64,000 nucleotides of DNA from Qipengyuania intermedia (lineage in GTDB: Bacteria; Pseudomonadota; Alphaproteobacteria; Sphingomonadales; Sphingomonadaceae), in NCBI RefSeq assembly GCF_019711615.1, contig NZ_JAIGNS010000001.1:496001-560000 (forward strand), read 5' to 3'. Of this stretch, positions 8,080-16,300 are shown one piece after another; the first letter of the stretch is position 1, and each line of letters opens with the position of its first letter. A program made the position numbers and the translations under genes. The notes beneath the pieces were generated by a model. That model made no database searches, was not told the origin of the DNA, and saw only the letters and a list, made by a program, of their open reading frames with translations.

Positions 8080-8796
8080 TTGCGTGTATTGGCATTGGCA
8101 TCGCAGAAGGGCGGATCGGGCAAGACCACGCTCTCCGGACATTTGGCCGTTCAGGCGCAGCGAGCGGGCGCAGGCCCGGTCGTCCTGATCGACATCGACC
8201 CGCAAGGCTCGCTTGCCGACTGGTGGAACGAGCGTGAAGCGGAACTTCCCGCTTTCGCCCAGACCACCGTCGCACGGCTCGCCAACGACCTGGCGGTTCT
8301 CCGCCAGCAGGGTTTCAAGCTTGCGGTTCTCGATACGCCGCCGGCGATCACCATGGCTATCCAGTCGGTGATTTCGGTGGCCGAACTTATCGTCGTTCCG
8401 ACCCGTCCCAGCCCGCACGACCTGCGCGCCGTTGGCGCCACGGTCGATCTTTGCGAACGCGCCGGCAAGCCGCTGATCTTCGTGGTCAACGCGGCGACGC
8501 CGAAAGCCAAGATCACTTCGGAAGCCGCAGTTGCGCTCTCGCAGCATGGCACCGTTGCTCCGATCACGCTCCACCACCGCACGGATTTCGCTGCTTCGAT
8601 GATCGATGGCCGCACCGTGATGGAAGTCGATCCCGAAAGCCGTTCGGCTGCAGAGGTCACCGCCTTGTGGAAATACATTGCGGATCGCCTCGAAAAGAAT
8701 TTCCGCCGCACCGTCTTTGCCGCGCCCAATACTCAGGCGGCACAGCCCGGTGTCTATCGTCCCGCCGGTGGCTTCGGCCGTCGGGTCGCCCAGTAA
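8080..8796 (+). CDS. ParA/MinD-type ATPase (orphan ParA)
   Basis: A 238-residue deviant-Walker ATPase: P-loop KGGSGKTT at residues 10-17, Walker A' DIDPQGSLADWW, and DTPPA. It lacks the N-terminal HTH of large ParA proteins and no parB follows, so it is probably a positioning ATPase for a protein cargo rather than the chromosomal ParA. There is no ATG near the start. A TTG at 8080 (read MRVLALASQ) has AGGGGG seven bases upstream and fits homologs. An in-frame TTG at 8038 is the alternative. The next genes encode an RHH-like protein and a SPOR lipoprotein. Confidence 0.88.
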   Translation: MRVLALASQKGGSGKTTLSGHLAVQAQRAGAGPVVLIDIDPQGSLADWWNEREAELPAFAQTTVARLANDLAVLRQQGFKLAVLDTPPAITMAIQSVISVAELIVVPTRPSPHDLRAVGATVDLCERAGKPLIFVVNAATPKAKITSEAAVALSQHGTVAPITLHHRTDFAASMIDGRTVMEVDPESRSAAEVTALWKYIADRLEKNFRRTVFAAPNTQAAQPGVYRPAGGFGRRVAQ

Positions 8797-8826
8797 GAGC
8801 AAACAAGGAAAGGCGGGGCTAGCCGG

Positions 8827-9357
8827 ATGTCTGACGCCAATTTCGCATCGCTCTCTTCCACCCTGCTCGCACGCAAGGGCGGCGCCAAGCCCGCCATGCG
8901 CCCGCAGTCGACGGCCATCGGCCCGGTCGACGGCGCTGCTGCAGCAGCAAACCTGGAAGACCTGGGCTGGAACGACATGGGTGACGAAGCGCAAAGCGCC
9001 GCACCCGAGGCAGGGCTGGTAAAAATGCCTGCCGACGTGGTTTCGATCGCACCGAAGGCCGCCAACGAAAGTGGCGAGCCCAACCAGGTACGCGCTTCGC
9101 TCGATCGCATTGCATCGCAGCTCGAGAAGAAGCCGGAAGAAAAACAGCCCGTCCAGCGCAAGTCCGCGCTGCGCCAGGGCAAGCGCGCAGCCTTCACGCT
9201 GCGCCTCGACCAGAAACGCCACCTCATGCTGCGCCTCGCCTGCACCGTCCGCGGGTCCAGCGCACAGCAACTGGTGACGGACGCACTCGACGGCCTCTTG
9301 GCCGAAATGCCGGAAATCGCCGCACTTGCTGCCCAGGTGCAGCATGACGGCAAGTAA
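8827..9357 (+). CDS. Hypothetical protein with ribbon-helix-helix-like C-terminus
   Basis: A 176-residue protein with a low-complexity, Ala-rich first half. The conserved C-terminal block (about residues 115-165, RAAFTLRLDQKRHLMLRLA ... AQQLVTDALDGLLAEMP) looks like a ribbon-helix-helix fold: a short strand, then two helices. It lies 30 bp after parA, the position where a ParA partner or adaptor is often found, with AAGGAAAGG upstream of the ATG. RHH proteins often dimerise and bind DNA. A role as ParA partner is inference; no family name was recognised. Confidence 0.7.
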   Translation: MSDANFASLSSTLLARKGGAKPAMRPQSTAIGPVDGAAAAANLEDLGWNDMGDEAQSAAPEAGLVKMPADVVSIAPKAANESGEPNQVRASLDRIASQLEKKPEEKQPVQRKSALRQGKRAAFTLRLDQKRHLMLRLACTVRGSSAQQLVTDALDGLLAEMPEIAALAAQVQHDGK

Positions 9358-9399
9358 GCAAACCAAGGACGTGGGATCGCCTTTAGGGGGTAAGCACTA

Positions 9400-10728
9400 A
9401 TGCAGACCAAGAACCAACTCTTCGTCCGTCTGGCCGTCACCACGGCCCTGGCAACCACGGGCCTCGCCGGCTGCACCGGCAAGGTCGCGTCCACCGCTTC
9501 GCACTCGGCTGCCAAGGCCGAAGTCGCGCTGCAGAAGGGCAAGGCCGACAAAGCGGTCAAGCACGCAGAAGCTGCCGTGCTGGCCTCGCCGCGCGATGCG
9601 CATAGCCGCACGCTGCTGGCCAACGCCTATCTTGAAGCAGGTCGGTTCCAATCGGCTGCACAGACTTTCTCCGATGCCGTCGCCCTTGGCGATACCGGCC
9701 CGCGCACCGTCGTAAGCCTCGCCCTCGCGCAGATCGGTGCCGGCGACCAGCTCGGTGCGATCGAAACCCTCGAGCGTTGGGAAACCTCGCTCGACGCGGC
9801 CGACTTCGGCCTCGCAATCGCACTTGCCGGCCAGCCCGAACGCGGCGTCCATGTGCTGAGCAACGCCATTCGCGGAGGCCAGAACACCACCAAGACCCGC
9901 CAGAACCTGGCCTATGCCTACGCCCTTTCGGGCCAGTGGCGCGAAGCCCGCCTGATGGCGATGGAAGATGTGCCTGCCAATGAAGTCGGCGAGCGCATGG
10001 CCGAATGGGGCGCCCTCGCCGATCCGCGGATGACCCGCCTTCGCGTCGCTCACCTGATGGGTGTCGATTTCGCTGCCGACTCCGGTCAGCCTGCAATGCT
10101 CGCCCTTTCGAACAATCCCAGCGTTCCGATGCTGGCCGCCGAAACGGTCGAAGAAGAAGTCGTGGTCGAAGACACCGCACCCAGCTTCGCCTTGGCCGGC
10201 GAACTGCCTGCTGTCGACGCTGCACCGCAGGCTCAGGATTTCGCAGATGCGCAGCTTGCAGATGCCGGTCTCAAGGCCCCTCCGCGCAAGCAATTCGTCG
10301 CCGAAGAGGTGGTCCAGCCCACTCCAGTTGCGCTCGCCGCAGCTCCGAAAGCCGAGGTCCAGGCGGCGTCGCCTGCATCGCGCCCGGCCGCAAAGCCTGC
10401 TGCGAAGGCAGCGCCCAGCATCGCGCTGGCCAAGGGTGACTACAATATCCAGCTCGGCTCGTACTTCTCGATGTCCGACGCACAGGACGGCTGGCGCAAG
10501 TTCCAGCAAAAATATCCCGAACTCGCCGACGCGCAGAAGGTCATCACCAAGGCCCGCGTAAACGGCAAGATCTACTACCGCGTTGCGGCAGCCGGCTTTG
10601 CCAAGACCTCTGCGCAGAGCATGTGCTCCACGGTCAAGGGCAAGGGCGGAGGCTGTATCGCCTACGCCTCCAGCAATCCGCTCCCCGGACACATGGGCGA
10701 TGCGGCAATAAGGGTCGCAGCGCGCTAA
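9400..10728 (+). CDS. Lipoprotein with TPR repeats and C-terminal SPOR domain
   Basis: A 442-residue protein with a lipoprotein signal (MQTKNQLFVRLAV ... GLAGC, lipid-modified Cys near residue 25). Tetratricopeptide repeats span about residues 45-180. A long Ala/Pro/Glu-rich linker is followed by a C-terminal SPOR domain (YNIQLGSYFSMSDAQDGW ... RVAAAGFAKTSAQSMC). The likely location is the periplasmic face of the outer membrane, with binding to septal peptidoglycan. AGGGGG sits nine bases before the ATG. It is the third gene of the parA cluster and ends at a strong terminator (10756-10788). Confidence 0.87.
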   Translation: MQTKNQLFVRLAVTTALATTGLAGCTGKVASTASHSAAKAEVALQKGKADKAVKHAEAAVLASPRDAHSRTLLANAYLEAGRFQSAAQTFSDAVALGDTGPRTVVSLALAQIGAGDQLGAIETLERWETSLDAADFGLAIALAGQPERGVHVLSNAIRGGQNTTKTRQNLAYAYALSGQWREARLMAMEDVPANEVGERMAEWGALADPRMTRLRVAHLMGVDFAADSGQPAMLALSNNPSVPMLAAETVEEEVVVEDTAPSFALAGELPAVDAAPQAQDFADAQLADAGLKAPPRKQFVAEEVVQPTPVALAAAPKAEVQAASPASRPAAKPAAKAAPSIALAKGDYNIQLGSYFSMSDAQDGWRKFQQKYPELADAQKVITKARVNGKIYYRVAAAGFAKTSAQSMCSTVKGKGGGCIAYASSNPLPGHMGDAAIRVAAR

Positions 10729-10755
10729 GACGCACAGCCATAAGCCAAGAACTGA

Positions 10756-10788
10756 CCCCCGCCAGAGCAATCCGGCGGGGGTTTCTTT
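10756..10788 (+). terminator. Rho-independent terminator after the TPR-SPOR gene
   Basis: CCCCCGCC pairs with GGCGGGGG across a 10-nt loop, followed by TTTCTTT. It lies between two convergent genes and ends the parA cluster transcript. The reverse orientation lacks a comparable T-run. Confidence 0.88.
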
Positions 10789-10792
10789 CATG

Positions 10793-12025
10793 TCAAAGCT
10801 GGATCTCCACCCCGCCCTTCCACAGGCGCAGAACGCGACCTTGTGTGGGCTGGCCGTCGAATGGCGTATTGCCTGCCGTGGCTGCCATGCGCGCGCTCTG
10901 GACGACCCAGGGCTTGTCCGGATCGACCAGCGCCACGTCCCCTTCCAGGCCGACCTCCAGCGCTCCGGCCGGGACACCGAGGATGGAGGCCGGATTGGTC
11001 GACACGAGCTCGAATACCCGGGCCATGCCGACGACTTCGTCGACCACGAGCGATAGCGCCATCGCGAGCAGCGTTTCCGCCCCTGCCATGCCGGGCTCAG
11101 CATCGGCAAACGGCTGCCGCTTGTCTTCCGGACCACGAGGATCGTGGCCGCTGGAAACTACGTCGATAGTGCCGTCCGCAATCGCTTCGCGGACCGTTTG
11201 GCGGTCGTCTTCGCTGCGCAAGGGAGGTGACAGGCGCGCAAAGGTGCGGAAATCGACCGTCGCGAGATCGGACAGCATGAAATGTGCTGGGGTAATGCCT
11301 GCGGTGACCCGCTGGCCGCCCGCCTTCGCCCGACGCACCAGTTCAAGTCCGGCCCGTGTCGTCACTTGCCTGAAGTGAATGCGCGCTCCGGCCATTTCGG
11401 CCAGGGCCAGGTCGCGCGCGATGGCGATTGCTTCGGCTTCGGCAGGTGCACTTGGAAGGCCGCGCCGCGTCGCATACTCGCCAGCAGTCGCCACTGCCGA
11501 GCCGACCAGTGCAGCGTCTTCGGCATGGGCGATTACCGGCATGTCGAGCATGGCCGCATATTGCAGCAGGCGCAGCATGACGCCCGAATCTGCGATCCAG
11601 CCGCGACCGGTGGCAACCCCGAGAGCCCCCGCCTCGCGCATCAGCGCGATTTCGGCGATCTCGCCGCCTTCAAGACCACGCGTCGCCGCTGCCAGCGGAT
11701 GCACCCACAAATCGGGCTTCCCGCTTTTCGCGATATAGGACACGCGGCTCGGCAGATCGAGCGCCGGCGACTGGTCGGGCATCAGCGCCGCCCGCGTGAT
11801 GCCGCCGAAATGGAATGCAGGCTTGTCGACGGCGAATACGCCCAAGTCGACTAGGCCCGGTGAGACGAGTTTGCCACGCGCATCGACGATCTCGTCGCCT
11901 TCCTGCGGCTGCGTATCGCCGCATGCCGAGATCCGGCCGTCCGCAATGCGCAGGTTCCCACCGAGAATTCCGCCGGGAGCAACCAGCTTGCCGCCGGTAA
12001 TCGTAAGGGGTCGCGACTGCTTCAT
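10793..12025 (-). CDS. pyrC: Non-catalytic dihydroorotase-like subunit PyrC'
   Basis: A 410-residue amidohydrolase-fold protein next to pyrB. The metal-binding HxH of true dihydroorotases is replaced by Gly62-Val-Phe64 ([10 protein letters not shown]). The usual TDHAP catalytic aspartate motif reads SGHDP. Only scattered features such as IAHAED survive. This matches the inactive PyrC' proteins that form a structural complex with class A aspartate transcarbamoylase, known from Pseudomonas. Its ATG overlaps the pyrB stop (ATGA), so the two are coupled. The active dihydroorotase must be encoded elsewhere. Confidence 0.9.
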   Translation of the reverse strand: MKQSRPLTITGGKLVAPGGILGGNLRIADGRISACGDTQPQEGDEIVDARGKLVSPGLVDLGVFAVDKPAFHFGGITRAALMPDQSPALDLPSRVSYIAKSGKPDLWVHPLAAATRGLEGGEIAEIALMREAGALGVATGRGWIADSGVMLRLLQYAAMLDMPVIAHAEDAALVGSAVATAGEYATRRGLPSAPAEAEAIAIARDLALAEMAGARIHFRQVTTRAGLELVRRAKAGGQRVTAGITPAHFMLSDLATVDFRTFARLSPPLRSEDDRQTVREAIADGTIDVVSSGHDPRGPEDKRQPFADAEPGMAGAETLLAMALSLVVDEVVGMARVFELVSTNPASILGVPAGALEVGLEGDVALVDPDKPWVVQSARMAATAGNTPFDGQPTQGRVLRLWKGGVEIQL

Positions 12026-13047
12026 GCGGTTTCTCGCCATCCTGCGACCCCGCGCGTGCGGCGCGTCAGCACATCGAGGGCAGCCATGCGGATCGCCACG
12101 CCCATCTCGACTTGCCGGGTGATGATCGAACGGTCGATCATGTCGGCCACGTCGCTGTCGATTTCGACCCCGCGGTTCATCGGGCCCGGATGCATGACCA
12201 GCGCGCCCTCGCCCGCCTTGGCGAGCCGGGCCGCGGTCAGACCGTAGAGGTAATGGTATTCCCGCGCGGAAGGAATGAACTGGCCGCTCATGCGCTCCGT
12301 CTGGAGACGCAGCATCATGACCACATCTGCCCCGTCCAGCGCCGCGTCGAAATCGTGGAAGACTTGCGCGCCCATCGCCTCGATGCCCGACGGCATCAGG
12401 GCCGGCGGGGCACAAAGGCGGACGGTTGCGCCAAGCGCCTGGAGGCAAAGCAGGTTCGATCGCGCGACCCGGCTGTGCAGGATATCGCCGCATATGGTGA
12501 TAGTCAGGCCAGTGAAATCATCGCCGGATTGCCCTCGCTCCCGCAACGCATGGCGCAGGGCCAGCGCGTCCAGCAGGGCCTGCGTGGGGTGTTCGTGCTG
12601 GCCGTCACCCGCGTTGAGAACCGGGCAATCGACCTTGTCCGCAATAAGGCCCGTCGCCCCGCTCGATCCGTGCCGGATGACGATGGCATCGGCGCGCATG
12701 GCGTTGAGCGTGATCGCGGTGTCGATCAGCGTCTCGCCTTTCTTCACGCTCGACTGCGCGGCGTGCATGTTGACGACGTCCGCGCCCAGCCGCTTCCCGG
12801 CGATTTCGAAACTCAGCAGTGTCCTGGTCGAGTTCTCGAAGAAAGCGTTGATGATCGTCAGTCCGGCAAGGCTGTCGCTGTGCTTTTGCCGCTGGCGGTT
12901 GAGATCGACCCACTGTTCCGCCTCGTCGAGCAGGAACAGGATTTCGTGGCGCTCCAGCTGGCCGATGCCGAGCAGGTCGCGATGCGGAAAGGCCTGCGCT
13001 CCCGCCGGATAACGGGATGCGTGGGGCTGTGTTTGCGAAGCTGTCAT
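12022..13047 (-). CDS. pyrB: Aspartate carbamoyltransferase catalytic subunit
   Basis: A 341-residue enzyme that condenses carbamoyl phosphate with aspartate in pyrimidine synthesis. The carbamoyl-phosphate loop is intact ([15 protein letters not shown]), along with [23 protein letters not shown] and the [11 protein letters not shown] motif. I chose the ATG at 13047 ([14 protein letters not shown]). An ATG at 13113 would add 22 residues without family similarity. It is coupled to pyrC' by an ATGA overlap and divergent from sppA. No pyrI gene is present, as expected for a PyrB-PyrC' type enzyme. Confidence 0.97.
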   Translation of the reverse strand: MTASQTQPHASRYPAGAQAFPHRDLLGIGQLERHEILFLLDEAEQWVDLNRQRQKHSDSLAGLTIINAFFENSTRTLLSFEIAGKRLGADVVNMHAAQSSVKKGETLIDTAITLNAMRADAIVIRHGSSGATGLIADKVDCPVLNAGDGQHEHPTQALLDALALRHALRERGQSGDDFTGLTITICGDILHSRVARSNLLCLQALGATVRLCAPPALMPSGIEAMGAQVFHDFDAALDGADVVMMLRLQTERMSGQFIPSAREYHYLYGLTAARLAKAGEGALVMHPGPMNRGVEIDSDVADMIDRSIITRQVEMGVAIRMAALDVLTRRTRGVAGWRETA

Positions 13048-13158
13048 TAAAGCCACGCCCTTAGTCGAGAGCCATCGCACCCTCAAGCACATTCGGCTGG
13101 CAAGGGAGGCCAAGCTTCCCTAGATCGGGTGCCGAAGAGAATTCCGGGGTAAGTAACG

Positions 13159-15036
13159 ATGCGATTTGCGGGCAAGGTTTGGCGACTTCTGGTTGGCGTG
13201 AAGGACGGCCTTGTCCTGCTGTTCATGCTGCTGTTCTTCGGCATGCTGTTCGTAATCCTCACCACCCGCCCCAGCCCGGCCCAGGTGCGCGAAGGCGCGC
13301 TGCTGCTTGAGATCGACGGCGTCGTGGTGGAAGAACGCAGCCGGATCGATCCGCTGCAGGCCTTGCTGGCGTCGCAGGCGCCGGTCGGCGAATACCAGGC
13401 CCGCGATATCGTACGCGCGCTGGATGCTGCCGCAGGAGACGAGCGCATCGACGCCGTCATCCTCGACCTCGATCGCTTCCTCGGCGCCGGCCAGGTCCAC
13501 CTCCAGGATATTGGCGAAGCGATGGACCGCGTGAGGGCAGCGGACAAGCCCGTCCTCACCTATGCCACCGCCTATGCTGACGACGGCGTCTTCCTCGCAG
13601 CCCATGCGAGCGAGGTCTGGCTCAATCCGCTGGGCGGTGCTGTCGTTGCGGGTCCCGGTGGCCACAGGCTCTATTACAAGGGTCTGATCGACCGCCTCGA
13701 CGTCAACGCACGCGTTTATCGCGTCGGCACCTACAAGAGCGCGGTCGAGCCATACACGCAGACCAGCATGTCCGAACCTGCAAAGGAAAATGCCCGTGCC
13801 TTGTACGGGGCGCTGTGGGAAGAATGGCAGGCCAACGTAAAGAAAGCGCGCCCGGCCGTCGATCTGGAACTGATCTCGCAAACGCCCGCCGAATGGGTAG
13901 AGGCCGCTGGGGGCGACCTCGCGCAGGCAGCGCTCGATGCGGGACTGGTCGACAAGCTCGGCAATCGCGACGCGTTCAATGCGCGCGTCGTCGAGCTTGT
14001 CGGAACGGACACGTGGAGCAAGCTGCCCAACGCCTTCCCATCGACCGAATACGACGCATGGCTGAAAGACAATCCGCTGCCGAGTGAAGGCAAGCCCATT
14101 GGCATCGTGACTATCGCCGGCGAAATCGTCGACGGCGAAGCCGGCCCCGGCACTGCAGGCGGCACGCGTATCGCCGATCTTCTCGACGCAGCCCTCGATC
14201 GCGACTTCGCGGGCCTTGTCGTACGGGTCGATTCGCCCGGTGGGTCGGTTCTCGCAAGCGAAGCGATCCGCGACGCTATCCTTCGCCACAAGGCGCGCGG
14301 CATTCCCGTGGCGGTGTCGATGGCGAATGTCGCGGCGAGCGGCGGCTACTGGGTCTCCACGCCCGCCGACCGTATCTTCGCAGAGCCGGAGACGATCACC
14401 GGCTCCATCGGCATTTTCGCCGTCCTTCCCACCTTCGAAAGGACCGCTGCCAGCATCGGCGTGACCAGCGACGGGGTACGTACCGGGCCATTGTCCGGCC
14501 AGCCGGACATCGTCGGCGGCCTCACCCCCGAGGTAGATCGAATCCTCCAGGCCTCGATCGAAGACGGCTACCGGGATTTCCTCACGCGCGTCTCGCAGGG
14601 CCGGAACATGACACTCGAGCAAGCCAACGAGGTCGGTCAGGGCCGCGTCTGGGATGGCGGAACCGCGCGCCAGCTCCAGCTGGTCGATGAATATGGCGGA
14701 CTGGAAGAAGCGCTCGCCTGGGTCGCCGGACAGGCCGAACTCGCTGACGGCGAATGGCATGCGGCGTATCTTGGAACGCCGCCCAGCACCACCGACACGC
14801 TGCTCAGGCAATGGCTGGTCGGCGAAGAAGACGCGCAGGGACGCGATGTCTTCGCCCTTTTCGCCCGCAAGGAAACGCAGGCGCTGGACCGCGTGATGTC
14901 CGATGCAGCAAGGCTCCTCGGCACGCGCGGTGCGCAGGCTTACTGCCTCGCCTGCCCCACGACCGAAGGTGGCGCGCGACAGGCAACGCAGGACCGCGGC
15001 CTCATGGACGGACTGTTTTCCCTCTTCGCCCGGTAG
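13159..15036 (+). CDS. sppA: Signal peptide peptidase SppA, long (67-kDa) type
   Basis: A 625-residue membrane-anchored serine protease that degrades cleaved signal peptides. One N-terminal transmembrane helix is visible (about residues 18-36, LVLLFMLLFFGMLFVIL). Two tandem SppA domains follow. The Lys/Ser dyad is split between them: Lys193 (GTYKSAVEP) in the first and Ser394 (VAASGGYW) in the second, as in E. coli SppA. The Gly-rich VDSPGGSV motif precedes the serine. It is divergent from pyrB and followed by tRNA-Val. Confidence 0.95.
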   Translation: MRFAGKVWRLLVGVKDGLVLLFMLLFFGMLFVILTTRPSPAQVREGALLLEIDGVVVEERSRIDPLQALLASQAPVGEYQARDIVRALDAAAGDERIDAVILDLDRFLGAGQVHLQDIGEAMDRVRAADKPVLTYATAYADDGVFLAAHASEVWLNPLGGAVVAGPGGHRLYYKGLIDRLDVNARVYRVGTYKSAVEPYTQTSMSEPAKENARALYGALWEEWQANVKKARPAVDLELISQTPAEWVEAAGGDLAQAALDAGLVDKLGNRDAFNARVVELVGTDTWSKLPNAFPSTEYDAWLKDNPLPSEGKPIGIVTIAGEIVDGEAGPGTAGGTRIADLLDAALDRDFAGLVVRVDSPGGSVLASEAIRDAILRHKARGIPVAVSMANVAASGGYWVSTPADRIFAEPETITGSIGIFAVLPTFERTAASIGVTSDGVRTGPLSGQPDIVGGLTPEVDRILQASIEDGYRDFLTRVSQGRNMTLEQANEVGQGRVWDGGTARQLQLVDEYGGLEEALAWVAGQAELADGEWHAAYLGTPPSTTDTLLRQWLVGEEDAQGRDVFALFARKETQALDRVMSDAARLLGTRGAQAYCLACPTTEGGARQATQDRGLMDGLFSLFAR

Positions 15037-15122
15037 CGCCCGGCACTCTTGCAATGCCCCGATTCGCTGCGTAAAGGCGCGTCCCTGTCCAGCGTCCGGC
15101 AACCGCCGCGACCGCCTGCGAC

Positions 15123-15197
15123 GGGCGCGTAGCTCAGTGGTAGAGCACACCCTTCACACGGGTGGGGTCGCAAGTTCAATCCTTGCCGCGCCCACCA
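15123..15197 (+). tRNA. tRNA-Val (anticodon CAC), CCA encoded
   Basis: The acceptor GGGCGCG pairs with CGCGCCC and is followed by ACCA. The D-arm is GCTC-AGTGGTA-GAGC, and the anticodon stem CACCC/GGGTG encloses TTCACAC, giving anticodon CAC (Val, GUG). The TΨC arm is GCAAG-TTCAATC-CTTGC. 75 nt. It sits between sppA and the carotenoid gene, with no flanking integrase or repeat. Confidence 0.97.
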
Positions 15198-15334
15198 TTT
15201 CCCAATCCCGCAAACCTGCCGCCTCGGTCTTCTCCCGCGGCGAGCAGCTTGCAATTCCGTAGCGTCATCCTACCATGCCGCCCGTGGTCGCATGAGACAG
15301 AGGCGGTAACGCCCACTTGTGCGGAGGGTAGACT

Positions 15335-16300
15335 ATGGGGGCGATTACCAGCGGGCTGGGCCGGATACCGGCTGCCGTTTGGTTGATCCTGACACTTCTG
15401 ACGATCGTGCTGTTCTACGTCGGGATACGGACCGGCGGGTTCAACATGTCGCTGGAACGCATACCGTGGGGCATACTTGTGCCGTCCGCCGCCGCGATCT
15501 GCCTTGGCCATTCTTTCATGCTGCTCGGGTGGAAGCGCGCCCTCACCCTGTTCCTGATGGCGGTATTCATCTCCTTCGGCTTCGAATTCGTCGGAGAGAG
15601 TACGGGAATGATCTTCGGCCCCTATTTCTACACCCATATCCTCGGCTGGAAGCTGTTCGACCGCATTCCGCTTCTCATCCCGCTTGCCTGGTACATGATG
15701 TTCTATCCCAGCTACATCATTACCAACCTGATTGCGGAAGGCGGCCCGGTCTCGCGGCGCACGGCCATCGTCCCGATCATCTGGCTGAGCCTGCTCAGCG
15801 CTATGGTCATGACCGCATGGGACCTGACCATGGACCCGGTGATGAGCTATCACCCCTGCCCCGACCATGGCCTCGACTGCCTGACCAAGGAGCTTCAGCC
15901 CGGGGAAGTCGGCCACCCGGCCTGGGTTTGGGTCGATCCCGGCCCGCATTTCGGCGTGCCGCTGGAGAATTTCCGCGGCTGGTTGCTCGCAAGCTTTACC
16001 GTCTTTTTCCTCTATCGGTTGGTGGAGCGGCGCCTCCCGCTCGACCCGGCACCCGGCATGAATTCCCGCTTCATGATCGCAATTCCCGTCGGCCTCTATG
16101 CCGGCATGGCGCTGATCGACACCTGGCTCGGCTATCCCGAAATCGAGGACGTTCATCTGATCTCGCCATTTGTGATGGGCATTCCGGCCTTTTTCGCGGC
16201 TTTCCATCTCTTCGCGAACCGCACGGACCTCCCGCTCTATCCGCAGCAAGGTGAGGTGGAGGCTGCGACGCTTCAGGAGAAAGCGGAGGACAGGTCATGA
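15335..16300 (+). CDS. Carotenoid biosynthesis protein, CruF/DUF422-type hydratase family
   Basis: A 321-residue integral membrane protein with about seven hydrophobic helices, of the DUF422 family that includes the carotenoid 1',2'-hydratase CruF and bisanhydrobacterioruberin hydratase. Conserved polar/aromatic stretches include FGFEFVGESTGMIFGPYFY, LIPLAWYMMFYPSY and AWDLTMDPVM. It likely hydrates or otherwise tailors the end group of a carotenoid in the membrane. The last codons overlap the ATG of the FAD/decarboxylase fusion by 4 bp, so the two are co-translated and may act on one product. Confidence 0.83.
   Translation: MGAITSGLGRIPAAVWLILTLLTIVLFYVGIRTGGFNMSLERIPWGILVPSAAAICLGHSFMLLGWKRALTLFLMAVFISFGFEFVGESTGMIFGPYFYTHILGWKLFDRIPLLIPLAWYMMFYPSYIITNLIAEGGPVSRRTAIVPIIWLSLLSAMVMTAWDLTMDPVMSYHPCPDHGLDCLTKELQPGEVGHPAWVWVDPGPHFGVPLENFRGWLLASFTVFFLYRLVERRLPLDPAPGMNSRFMIAIPVGLYAGMALIDTWLGYPEIEDVHLISPFVMGIPAFFAAFHLFANRTDLPLYPQQGEVEAATLQEKAEDRS

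Noticed and set aside
8065..9366. 433-codon reverse frame opposite parA and the RHH-like gene
   Set aside because: Shadow of the ParA gene, whose Walker motifs fix the coding strand.
1261..15197. Two tRNA genes as possible genomic-island attachment sites
   Set aside because: No integrase, no duplicated tRNA 3' end and no mobile genes were seen beside either tRNA.
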